Part shown: positions 34,301 to 45,000 of the stretch, in pieces
How the letters are laid out: every line of letters begins with the position of its first letter
Position numbering within the stretch: position 1 is the stretch's first letter
Assembly: GCA_903813345.2 (NCBI GenBank)
Contig: CAIIXF020000002.1
Span: 18,304,813-18,368,812, forward strand
Direction of reading: 5' to 3'
DNA: 64,000 nt
From: Owenia fusiformis
Lineage: Eukaryota; Annelida; Polychaeta; Sabellida; Oweniidae
Notes under the pieces: model-generated
What the model was told of the DNA's origin: nothing
The model's input: only the letters and a program-made list of their open reading frames with translations
The model's database searches: none
Made by a program: the position numbers and the translations under genes

Positions 34301-37300
34301 CACTAAATTAGAAGCACTTGGATCTTACCTAGAAAGGTAAATTAATTTATAGCCACTCGACAGAACTTGTTTCACCTTGTTAACTAACAGAATGTGGTTA
34401 ACGTTATTAAATAGTGTTTACAACTTCTAATATTTGATTTACATTTGTTACAATTTGCCTTGTCTATGAAGGTTAATGATGTCGTTTTTGGCTCATTATA
34501 TTTACCGTATTATTTTAGGAGTCTTATACATTACACTTTCTAACTAGAATAAAGGATTCATTTGTAAAACATAAAGGTGCCAATCAGATTAGATGCTTCA
34601 GACGTATGTCGTATTATCTGTTGTCGTATAATCTGATAGTATGATGTGACATGACCTCAGAGGGGGAGAAACACCAGGGTTCAAAGATGACATACGCTTA
34701 TAATGTAAATCTGTATTGAGATGACATAGTCGTTGATTGGTCAAAAGTTGACAAACAAATGACGTCATTAATGGCGGTTCAAAATTTTCGAAATACGCTT
34801 CGAATAATATTATGTTCGTTTCTGGCGTGTTAACCAATATCATAGCTTCTTATTTCACATCAAGATAAAGAAAGGTGTACGGAATATGCCTATATCAATT
34901 AAATCATCCCATCGAAGTGTAGTATTTGATAACTAGCCGATGAAAATTCGAACGAACGAAGGGGGTAAGCAAGAGACGTAATTATGTCTGTCATCTTTAA
35001 ACTCTGGGGCTTTCCCTCCTCTTACATGACCTGAAAGGACAGCCTCTGCATGATCTGATGATGGTTTATATGTTTTGTCCTTAACTGACATATAAGCATT
35101 ACATGTAGGCATGACAGCATACATGTTATTTGGTTAATTTCATCTTATTTTTGGATCTACTGCATATAACTTTGCCATTCGATGTTTTGGGAGTTGGGTT
35201 GGCAATGGTGACGCTGCCTAGGGCACTGAACATGCTAAGCTAGGCGACTAACATTATCTTGCAATTGTGAGCTCGAAACGCATTTGTTAATCTTTACTTA
35301 AGACTATGAACTCTTTAAGTCTATCTTAAGCACGTATAGCCCTTCTCCCGATCTAAGGTGGGGTGAAATCCTCTATATAGGCCAAGAACAAAAAATCAAG
35401 ATTTTCAATAAATGCTTTCATTTAAAGACCCATAAAACGGACGAATGAACTTAAAGTCATCACCTTAACACCCACAACAGAATGGCATTGTGGAGAGGAA
35501 CAGGTTATTTAAAAAGTGTTATGACACTCATCACATCTTTTTATCTGACATCTTAGACTTGAGAAGGAAGGAGGTTTAATCATGGCATGATAATGCTTTA
35601 CATCAACTTGAAAGGAGCTTCTCATTTCATCTCCGGTTATTTATAAATTGAATTATGTGTTATCAATCATACGAAGGTCATCACGCTCCAATTCACAAAG
35701 AAGCAAACGGAAATAGAAGAGCGAATCATAGTTAGGTCATCACCCCCTTTGAAATTATGTGCTCGTCTCATGAACATTTACAAATTATTAATTAATCTTC
35801 AAGAATGATTGTATTATTAATGGGTAGCGTTGTTGCAACTTTTCAAGACAAGGTTTAATATACTATCTTAGCTTGCAACTTTCGACTGTCGGCTATCGGA
35901 TTAACCTACTATTTATGGGCAACTCATTTAAATATGAATAGTACCTGCCACTATTCTATTCATATTTAAATGAGTTGGTCATAAAATAATTGGTTAATCC
36001 GGTAGCCGGAAGCCGTTAGTTGCAGTAATGAGAAGTCCAGGTTACCAATCTTTATGAGGGGGTTGTAGTTAGTATTTTGAACGAGGGTAAAATTTAATTA
36101 ACGCTGAAGATACATGTTCAACAAGAAAAAATATGAAAATAGCAATTTGCGCTTAATTCAGTCTAATGTCTGTCAGCAGTTTGTGGAGGGTTTGTTGTTG
36201 ACGGGTATTTGTAGTATGCATTTTATACTTGGGAAATGCATAATTTCAGAATTTGTTATTATATGCTTTTAAACATTTCTAGACTGTGTGTATTTTGTTT
36301 TCCAGGCGGGTTGCAAGATAGCTGGTTTCCTGACAAGCGTATGCTGCATCGGTTCAGCTCTGAGCCTTGCTTCAATCTCAATGGATCGCTACCAGGCAAT
36401 CATCAACTGCTTCGAGTACACCTCTCGCTCCAGCATCAAATACATCACCAAAGTCGTAATCTGGATATGGACACAGGCCGTTATATGTAGCACTTTACCA
36501 TTGCTAGGTTGGGGCAATATAGACTACAGAAAGTTCAGGTACATCTGTAGCATAGATTGGACGTATCATCTGAGTTACGCCATATTTATGTTGGTGACCT
36601 GTTTCGCATTTCCATTGATGGTTATCACATACTGCTACGTTAAGATTATAAAGGTGGCGCGGCAGCATGCTAGGCGTATCGCTGATATCTCAATCCAGTT
36701 AACCAGGGATAACCATAACAGCCCAACCACTGGGACAAACTCAGGTGCTCTTGCATTAGCCATGTTAGACCCAATCGCAAGGATATCCATGTTCAATAGC
36801 ACACACTCGGGGGAGAACTTTTCACAAGTAGATCATGAAGAAAACAGTGTCGCAAGCAATGCTGACTTTGATCATGACACAACAAGCACGACATCAAATG
36901 TCGGTCAGTCAAATACGAAAAAGAGCCTTAAGGCAACGTTACGATTGTTCGCGCTGATCCTCGTATACCTCATCTGCTGGTTTCCCTATGTCGTTGTCAG
37001 TATGAAAACGACCATTGATAACCATACTGGCCATGATCCCTCCACGCCTGAGATACATGCTATAGCTACATGGCTTCTTTTGATGAACAGCGCTATAAAT
37101 CCATACATATACACAATGACAAATAAACGATTCCGCCATACATTGAAGAGAATGCTACGTGGACAGAAGAAAAGGAAACGTGTTAAGCACACACGATTCC
37201 GTGAAGCAGATACACGACATCACAGCATGGCATCCAATGCGACTATCACCACCAAAACAACCAGATCTTCATCTGCATTTAGTGCAGCCAGTGACAGCGC

Positions 37301-37718
37301 ATACAGGAACAGTATCTGTACATCTGAGATCACTCAGGACTCCTACATAAGCGACCTCAGGCAAGTGGAAGCTGATTTAGCACCACTTCCAAAACGAGGA
37401 GGATCAGTCTCAATGACAAACTCATCAGGGCAATTCTTAGAAGTTCCTAAATTAAATTATGGCGGGGTTGAGCAAGACACTTTAACATATGACAAAGCAA
37501 GGAGTCAATCTATCACAGCAGAGAGTTCTTTGTTGGTAGATTTACACGCCGTGCGAGCATTACACGAGAAAAAACACACATCGAGGCGTGTTTCTGCAGA
37601 TCCCGTTCTAGCACCCTCTAGGGTGAGACTAGAAAGTATTGACGAGGACTCAGAGCCAAGTCCAACAAAACAGAATCCAATCGCACAATCTACATGTGTT
37701 ATAACAGATCTTATTTGA
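28363..37718 (+). CDS. Class A (rhodopsin-like) GPCR, possibly GPR161-like
   Basis: Two exons, 28363-28644 (94 codons) and 36306-37718, join in phase 0 (donor GTAATA, acceptor tgttttccag) into 564 residues. The start is ATG 28363; upstream in-frame codons lack ATG. There is an N-glycosylation site NRT at 7-9. TM1 has GGN (N43), TM2 LALSD (D71). TM3 begins with C97 and ends in DRY (121-123). C175 lies in extracellular loop 2, CWFP (318-321) in TM6 and NPYIY (359-363) in TM7. Loop 3 is about 90 residues and the C-tail about 190, Ser/Thr-rich with basic KKRKRVKH and a late LESIDED. The TM5 end VKIIKVARQHARRI and the tail resemble GPR161, a ciliary regulator of Hedgehog signalling, but amine-type orphans are alternatives. 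The opsin Lys is absent. Ligand unknown. Confidence 0.85.
29101..29367. mobile_element. GGCGTAGCC-ended short element
   Basis: AGGCGTAGCCTGGGAGG on the left and GCTGGCTACGCCCCTG on the right are inverted. Two long C runs (about 29141 and 29330) follow GATCGCACC/AATCGCACC, themselves a direct repeat. Non-coding. Confidence 0.6.
29614..29746. repeat. 133-base palindrome
   Basis: TTATTCAATGATTTCTCGTG and GAAATACAGAAA on the left are mirrored by TTTCTGTATTTC and ACTCGAATCATTGAATAA on the right. The loop carries GCAAGCGCAAGCGCC. Confidence 0.7.
30978..31106. mobile_element. 129-base MITE with 20-base perfect inverted ends
   Basis: TCCTAACAATATGACACCAT (30978-30997) is exactly complementary to 31087-31106. 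No ORF. Target-site duplication not clear. Confidence 0.75.
32371..32571. mobile_element. 201-base TA-flanked MITE (CACTCCCC ends), copy 1
   Basis: CACTCCCCTCCAGAAGTTTAGCAA on the left mirrors TTGCCAAACTTATGCGGGGGAGTG on the right. TA lies directly outside both ends (32369-32370 and 32572-32573). A second copy begins at 63908 and runs off the window. Confidence 0.85.
34600..35130. repeat. Diverged inverted repeat with AAAGATGACA arms
   Basis: CATGACCTCAGAGGGGGAG and GTTCAAAGATGACATAC (34650-34695) pair imperfectly with GTCTGTCATCTTTAAACTC and CCTCCTCTTACATGACC (34987-35032). Probably an old fold-back transposon. Confidence 0.4.
35874..36023. mobile_element. Palindromic MITE, TAACGG family, copy 2
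   Basis: TGCAACTTTCGACTGTCGGC pairs with GCCGGAAGCCGTTAGTTGCA. The shared interior (CTATCGGATTAACC, CTCATTTAAATATGA, TAAAATAATTGGTTAATCCG) matches the copy at 27106-27286. It ends about 280 bases upstream of GPCR exon 2. Confidence 0.75.
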
Positions 37719-38931
37719 AATAATAAATAAATTATATCATTGTTGTAAAAAACTTAATGCTCTTTTACCATTATTTCACTGTTAGTTTCAGGTTTTTAAG
37801 AAATGTCCATTTTATAAGTAGGACAATTGACTTTAAAGGGTATCTATATTTACAATGAACCTAAGGCCATATACAAACACATGTCTCTTATTATTTTAAA
37901 GTTCCCGTGTTAATGATTGTTTAAGAATGGCGGTACATTTGTTTCAAGATGTCTTAGATTTTGAAAATATTTCTCATAGAACACCATTGTTAATTAATTA
38001 CAGTCCCGGGATTACAGTAGTTATTTCAAATCAAACATTTCAAACATCTAAATCGGTAAATACTATACTGAGTAGCTGTACATTATTGTTATAGTGTGTT
38101 TGCTCTTCACAAAAGCGCAAAAATTGCCACAAAATGTTATCTAAGCATTTCAGTAAATGTTAAATATGAATCAAACATTTGTGATAAAAAACATTTGTAT
38201 ATTCAATAATATATTTGATTTATTACATGTTAAAACTATAAAATATTACAAATTCATTTCATATTTATCAGTTGGTAAAATTTCCATCCAAATAGATGAA
38301 GCTTAAAATCTATCTACTTAACTTTATATTTACATTGTTAATACAAGGGCAGTATACATATACATGTACATAAATTGTACATTAACAATGGCAGTGTGGC
38401 AGTGTTGTCTGAGACGTACATATTACAATTTATTTACAATTAATGGCAGGATTCATAACAAAATACAATATTATACAATAATATACAAACATTTCTATCA
38501 TAAATGCATCAACAGATTTACCAATAAAATCTGTAAAAAATACAGTAACAAAGAAGCAGACCCGATTTTTTTTTAATTTATTGGTTGGGTCTGCATCTTT
38601 CATTTACAGGGTGACACAAAATTGATGAGATTTTATTTCATTTTTGTGTAGTTACTAAATTAGTAGAGGTTTCAATGCATGAAACAATGGTATATTTCAA
38701 TTGCATCAATGACATTGAGATTTAGAGCATTGCTTTTTCCATCAAGGTATACCCTCAAGCCAAATATTTCTCTAAATCGCAGGGTCACAGATGCTATGTA
38801 TTCCAATACCCCAAGCAATAAACACTTTAATAACAGTACAGTATTTCATCATTACTGAGAAAGTGTGTCACCTTGTAAAATTTGTCACATTTAACCATTG
38901 AAGGTAATTCTCTCTTATTTGTACTTGGATT
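37719..38931. other. Convergent intergenic region between the GPCR and CEP135 3' ends
   Basis: AATAAA-type words follow the GPCR stop within 15 bases (TGAAATAATAAATAAA), so the GPCR message probably ends close to its coding region. The rest is AT-rich and without a recognised gene. Confidence 0.5.
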
Positions 38932-38937
38932 TTTATT
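38932..38937 (-). promoter_or_regulatory. CEP135: CEP135 polyadenylation signal
   Basis: AATAAA on the minus strand, about 110 bases after the CEP135 stop codon at 39048-39050. Confidence 0.5.
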
Positions 38938-39047
38938 ACTTGGACCCATATAATATATGCAAGAACTCCATATCCATTTAACAGTCAATACTGACATCAA
39001 AAATAAAAACAATCAAAAATAAAATTCAAATGATTCCATTGTACAAG

Positions 39048-42000
39048 TTACAAGTGTCCATTTTCTGCCCTGCTACTGGTGCGACTGTATGAGCGGTCGG
39101 GAGATCTGGTGCGTCTGGTTGGACTCATGGAAGACCTTGACGATGTTGCACTGATGCGTGTTGACCTACTAGCTCTTCCACTATCTGTGGGAGGGGTGTT
39201 ACCAAGGCGACGGAGCTGTTGAGACGTCCTCTCTCTGGAAATGTAAGTAATGATAAATAGAATTTTGTATTCACTGCACAAACTGTGCTGTACACGTGTA
39301 GATGTATAAACTAATTAAGTCTAAAAACACCCAAGATCAGTGGAATAGATATGTATGATCAAAATATATACAAGCAATATGTCAGCACTACCTTTAAATG
39401 GGATATCTTCTGTTGAGCATAATAAGGATTTATAAAATAATCCATTATGGATGACTGAAATTTTTTACCTTTCAAATCTCTCATTGGTCAAGTCTCTTCT
39501 AAGTCTGTCGATTTCCGCATCTTGCTCAATGTTTCTGCTCCTTAGTGTAGATATCTCTCGATTTAAACTTTCCCTAGAAAAACATACATCAAATGTTGTG
39601 ACACAAAGCATAATGAAAGTTGTACAAAGTCTTTATTAACCTCTTAAATCCCAGTCTCTAAAATCGGTTGAAACAAGAGAATTTTTGACATATTACTACA
39701 TACACATTCAACAGGTGATGCTATATTTAGTAACATTAGTCAGCAGAGGTCATTTCTACACATTTTAAAACAATTTTTGTGTAAATTGGACGTAATCGTT
39801 CAAATTAGAGCAATTTTAGTGGAAAAAATTGTGACAGATTATCCATCACCTTGGGTTTCAAGGTCATTTCTTTGGTGACGAGAAATCTCATCACTCTGAT
39901 TAGTCAAGACGTTTACTCAGTTTCTCATTGAGTAAACTCACAAAGTTGACCTTTCTGTGGAATATGCTGACAATTCATCTAAAACAAGTTATTTGCAACT
40001 AATAATATTTTGTTTCCATGTACTTACATTTTACTGTCATTCAGCTGAAGACGATCTCTCAATAATTGAATCTCAGCATTTTTCTCCTGAGAGGATAATG
40101 AAGTTTGGAATTCTTTCTCGCGATTTGTTTGCAGTATTTGTTCTAGACTTTTGACATTTGTGCGTTCAGATCCCACCTGGCTGCGTAGAATTTCAACTTC
40201 TCGTTTCATGTCATCAAGCAGAGTCTGGATCTAAACAAACAATTAATTCATAATGTATAAGCTAGTTTATTCCAAAAGATACCTAGCAACTGATTTGTTT
40301 CTTAACGTTGAGAAAAAGGTAAAGTGAAATGAGAAAATGTGAAATGCTTCTTTTTTTTATTCATAGAATTTATTTTACAAAATACATAAAGTACAGGGTG
40401 TCCCGAAAGTATGGGGCCCCCCCTAGGCAGACATATTCCAGTGTCCTCATAGTATGTGTCATATATCATTTTAAAGCTTATCCAAAGTTACATTGATTTG
40501 CCAAGTATCATGGTTTAACTCCCAAATGGAAAAAAGTTACAGTAATTTTAAAAGTTAGTGTTTTGTCAAAATAAAGTTCAATTTTACACCACATTACTAG
40601 TCAATGTGTCCCCCCTTGGCCATGTTAACAGCAGCAATTATTTTCAGATATGACCTCAGAAGCCTTTCAAATAGGGGTGTGGAATTTTATAACCCTCTTA
40701 AAACCTGTAAAGGGACTTAAGAAGAGTTTCCTTAGAGTTTCTACCCTCACCTTTATCTTTTTCCAACTCACTATCCAACCGACCCGAAAATAATTGCTGC
40801 TGTTAAGATGGCCCGGGAGGACACATTGACTAGTGTTTTGGTGTAAAATTGAACTTAATTTTGACCAAACACTAAATTTTGAAATGCCTGTAATTTTTTC
40901 ACATTTGAGAGTTGAACCATGATACTTGGCAAATCAATGTAACTTTGGATAAGCTTTAAAATGATATATGACACATACTATGAGGACACTGGAATATGTC
41001 TGCCTAGGGGGGGCCCCATACTTTCGGGACACCCTGTACATAAACATTATACTGTTATACACTTGTAGTGGCTTTGAGTAATGCTTGAAAGGTACATGCA
41101 TACAAAGGGCATTTGAATGCTATATAAGTCAAAATCAAAATTGAAGCCAACTGGACACTATCCGTTACCTGTTCATTATCCATAGACTTAGATGACAATT
41201 GTCTTGCAAGATTATCCTTAGTAGATTCTACTTTAGCGCAGAGGTCCCTGACAGCTGCCAAGTCTTGTTGCGTTGATATCTTATCATTATCTAACTGTCT
41301 CACCCTCTCCTCAAGGCTTGCAACTGAATGCGTCAAATCAGATACTTGCACCTCATAGGCTCTATTAGCTTGCATATGCTGTAATTATAAAACACAAAGG
41401 GTCAGAGATTTGCACCTCATAGGCTCTATTAGCTTGCATATGCTGTAATTATAAAACACAAAGGGTCAGAGATTTGCACCTCATAGGCTCTATTAGCTTG
41501 CATATGCTGTAATTATAAAACATAAAGTGTCAGACATTTGCATTTTGCACCTCATACTATTACACAAAGAATCAGACATTTTCAGCCCAATTATAAATTG
41601 AAATTCATAAGACATTTCACCTCATTGGCTAATATAAGCTTGCATATATGGATCAGAAAGATTTATTTCTCATAGATTGACTAGATACATGAACCATAAT
41701 ATTATTCCATAATATGCAAAATATCATATTTCCCTCAAAATAGATGTTGTGCGACTGTGGGAAATTCCATTATGAGGAGAGGTTTCTGTTTTGAATTTAA
41801 TTTGAAAAAATGAATAAATTCCATACACACAGAGTGGAAAGAGGTATTTATTTTGAAAAATAGCTGGGGACAACAATGATATATTGATCTAAGGTTGTGT
41901 GACAATTATAATTAGAAAGATAACATAAAAACATTGTATATGTCTGATGTCAGGAACTGGATATGACAAATGATAAATAGTCATTCATTTTAATTAATAT

Positions 42001-45000
42001 CGCAACTTGGTGACGCTATCAAGTGAGACAAGGGGATCCTGTATTAAAATAGTGATGTCATGTGAAGATAAAACTATATATGATCTTTGACAACCTGAAT
42101 CTACGAATCTGATTTCTACTAATTAAGATTAGGAAGAAGTAAACATGTTGAAAGGAAGAAGCTCTTTCGAAAGATGTGTCTTGATTACAACATTGTGATA
42201 TGTTCATAATACAACATAATCACGTGTATGGAATCAATTAATTTTGGCAGTTGGGTTGAGCATGACATTTTACTAAGAAATAGCAATAATTCAGCACTTG
42301 TTATTTGTTAACTTGAAATCTACTTTAATCTTGACAAAATAAAACATTCTATGCAATGTCTATTTCATTCATAATTTTGTCTGAATTCTGTTGGAACCCA
42401 GTTCTGCATGATCAAATATGAAGTTATTGAAAATGGTGCAGATGTCCTTTACTCTGAAAGATCATTTTTCTATTATAACTTTTTACAACAAGTAATGGCT
42501 TTTACAAAATATCTGGCATAGTCTTAATACTATTGAAAACTTCTATTAATTCCAACATATGTCTTTGTTTTGTGTAATTCAAAAGAGATTTTAAAATATT
42601 GCTTGGCAACTGACCGGAGCTGGGAAAGTAAAGATAGTGATTAGATAGATTGCTTTATTTTATCAAAATTGAAGTAGAAATTGTGCTACTGCTGGATCAT
42701 TGCTATTTCTTCGTAAAATATCATGCACGGCCAATTGTCAAAATTATTTGATTGCAACCCATGATAATGTGCTTCAGGAATTGATAGATTGATATAGAAA
42801 ATGTGTGTACATTCATGTGAGAATATATGCATGTAATACCTCATGTGACCTTTTTATTGCATTCCAATGTAACTTAGTATAAAAAATAAATAAAAATGTA
42901 TTTAAAAGTTAATCAAAGCACTGTCTATATTGCAACATAGAGCTGTCTATTTGTTTTCAAATCAATATTTTCTTTAGTTCTCAAGTTCTTTATTACAAAG
43001 ATTTCTTTTATTGCCTCCTATCCATTACATGTAACAACTATTTTGCAAGTAACTCAATATTGTAACAAGGCATTAACATGACAAAATGTCACCACCTAAA
43101 ACAATTTGGTCAATTTAAAGCAAGTTGAAAAAATACCTCTTTGACTTTTTTTGACATTGAGAAGGTCATTGAAGGTCAAATGTCAAATGTAAAGTCAGAT
43201 TTGAACTTCTGAGAACATGTAGATGATTTTGAAAAAAAAATTAAGTAAATTTGAAGCAAGTTGAAAAAAGACCTTTTTGACCTTGAAAAGGTCATTGAAG
43301 GTCAAATGTCAAATCTAAAGTCAGATTTGAACTTCTGAGAACATGTAGATGATTTTGAAAAAAAAATTAAGTAAATTTGAAGCAAGTTGAAAAAAGACCT
43401 TTTTGACCTTGAAGGTCAAAGGTCAAATCTAAAGTCAGATTTGAACTTCTGAGAACTTGTTAAGTCAAATTTGAACTTCTGAAAAGATGTAGATGATTTT
43501 GAAAAAAAAATTTGGTCAATTTGAAGCAAGTTGAAAACAGACCTTTTTGACCTTTTTTGACCTTGAGAAGGTCATTAAAGGTGAAATGTGAAATCTAAAG
43601 TCAGATTTGAATTTCTGAGAACATGTAGATGATTTTGAAAAAAAAAATTAGTCAATTTGAAGCAAGTTGAAAAAAGACCTTTTTGACCTTGAGAAGGTCA
43701 TTGAAGGTCAAATGTCAAATCTAAAGTCAAATCTTAAGTCATATTTGAATTTCTGAGAACATGTAGATGATTTTGAAAAAAAAATTTAGTCAATTTGAAG
43801 CAAGTTGAAAACAGACCTTTTTGACCTTTTTTGACATTGAGAAGGTCATTGAAGGTCAAATGTCAAATCTAAAGTCAGATTTGAATTTCTGATAACATGT
43901 AGATGATTTTGAAAATAAAATTTAGTCAATTTGAAGCAAGTTGAAAAAAGACCTTTTTGACCTTTTTTGACTTTGAGAAGGTCATTGAAGGTCAAATGTC
44001 AAATCTTAAGTCAAATCTAAAGTCAGATTTGAATTTCTGAGAACACGTAGATGATTTTGAAAAAAAATTTTAGTCAATTTGAAGCAAGTTGAAAACAGAC
44101 CTTTTTGACCTTGAGAAGGTCATTGAAGGTCAAATGTCAAATCTTAAGTCAAATCTTAAGTCAGATTTGAATTTCTGAGAACACGTAGATGATTTTGAAA
44201 AAAAAATTTAGTCAATTTGAAGCAAGTTGAAAACAGACCTTTTTGACCTTGAGAAGGTCATTGAAGGTCAAATGTCAAATCTAAAGTCAGATTTGAAGGT
44301 CAAATGTCAAATCTAAAGTCAAATCTAAAGTGAGATTTGAATTTCTGAGAACATGTAGATGATTTTGAAAAAAAATTTAGTCAATGTGAAGCAAGTTGAA
44401 AAAAGACCTTTTTGACCTTGAGAAGGTCATTGAAGGTCAAATGTCAAATCTAAAGTCAGATTTGAACTTCTGAGAACATGTAGATGATTTAGAAAAAAAT
44501 TGAAGTCAATCTAAACAGTATTTGTTATGTTATAGGAAGTTGTAAGAAATTGTTACAGACGCCAACCGCCGGACGCCAACCACCAACCGCCGGACGCCGG
44601 ACGCCAACCGCCGTCGCAAAAAAACGGAGACCATAACAATATGTCACCACCATTTGGTATGTCACCACCATTTGGTGGTGACATAAAAAAACGGAGACCA
44701 TAACAATATGTCACCACCATTTGGTGGTGACATAATTACAAATCCATAATATGCCATCTTCCTTACCTCTTGTATCTCACGTTCTAAACTGTCAATCTTC
44801 TCCCTCTGTCTCCTGATCTCGGACTCCCTGGTCATCACCTCTAGCCTCAAGTTAGATCCTTCACTTTCCAATTGGTGGGACTGTGTTTGATACGTTTCTG
44901 CTTCACTCGTCAGTAATCTGTATTGCTCTAACAAATCGGATCTCTCTTGTTCCTGAATTGCATCGAAAGTGCATTATTCAAAAGTAAAGCCATCAATGGT

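Larger units (their letters stand above)
28645..36305 (+). other. 7.7-kb GPCR intron with small repeats
   Basis: Contains the inverted-repeat elements listed separately at 29101, 29614, 30978, 32371, 34600 and 35874. It also has a region (about 33250-33540) repeating AGAAAAGGGCCCACGTGAAATAAG twice plus an inverted form. No exon-like sequence was recognised between the two GPCR exons. Confidence 0.6.

Noticed and set aside
36939-37192. Minus-strand ORFs opposite the GPCR exon
   Set aside because: Shadow frames of the TM6-TM7 coding region.
28363-37718. The GPCR as an opsin
   Set aside because: The TM7 position equivalent to the retinal-binding lysine is a hydrophobic residue (LLLMNSAINP), so no Schiff base can form.
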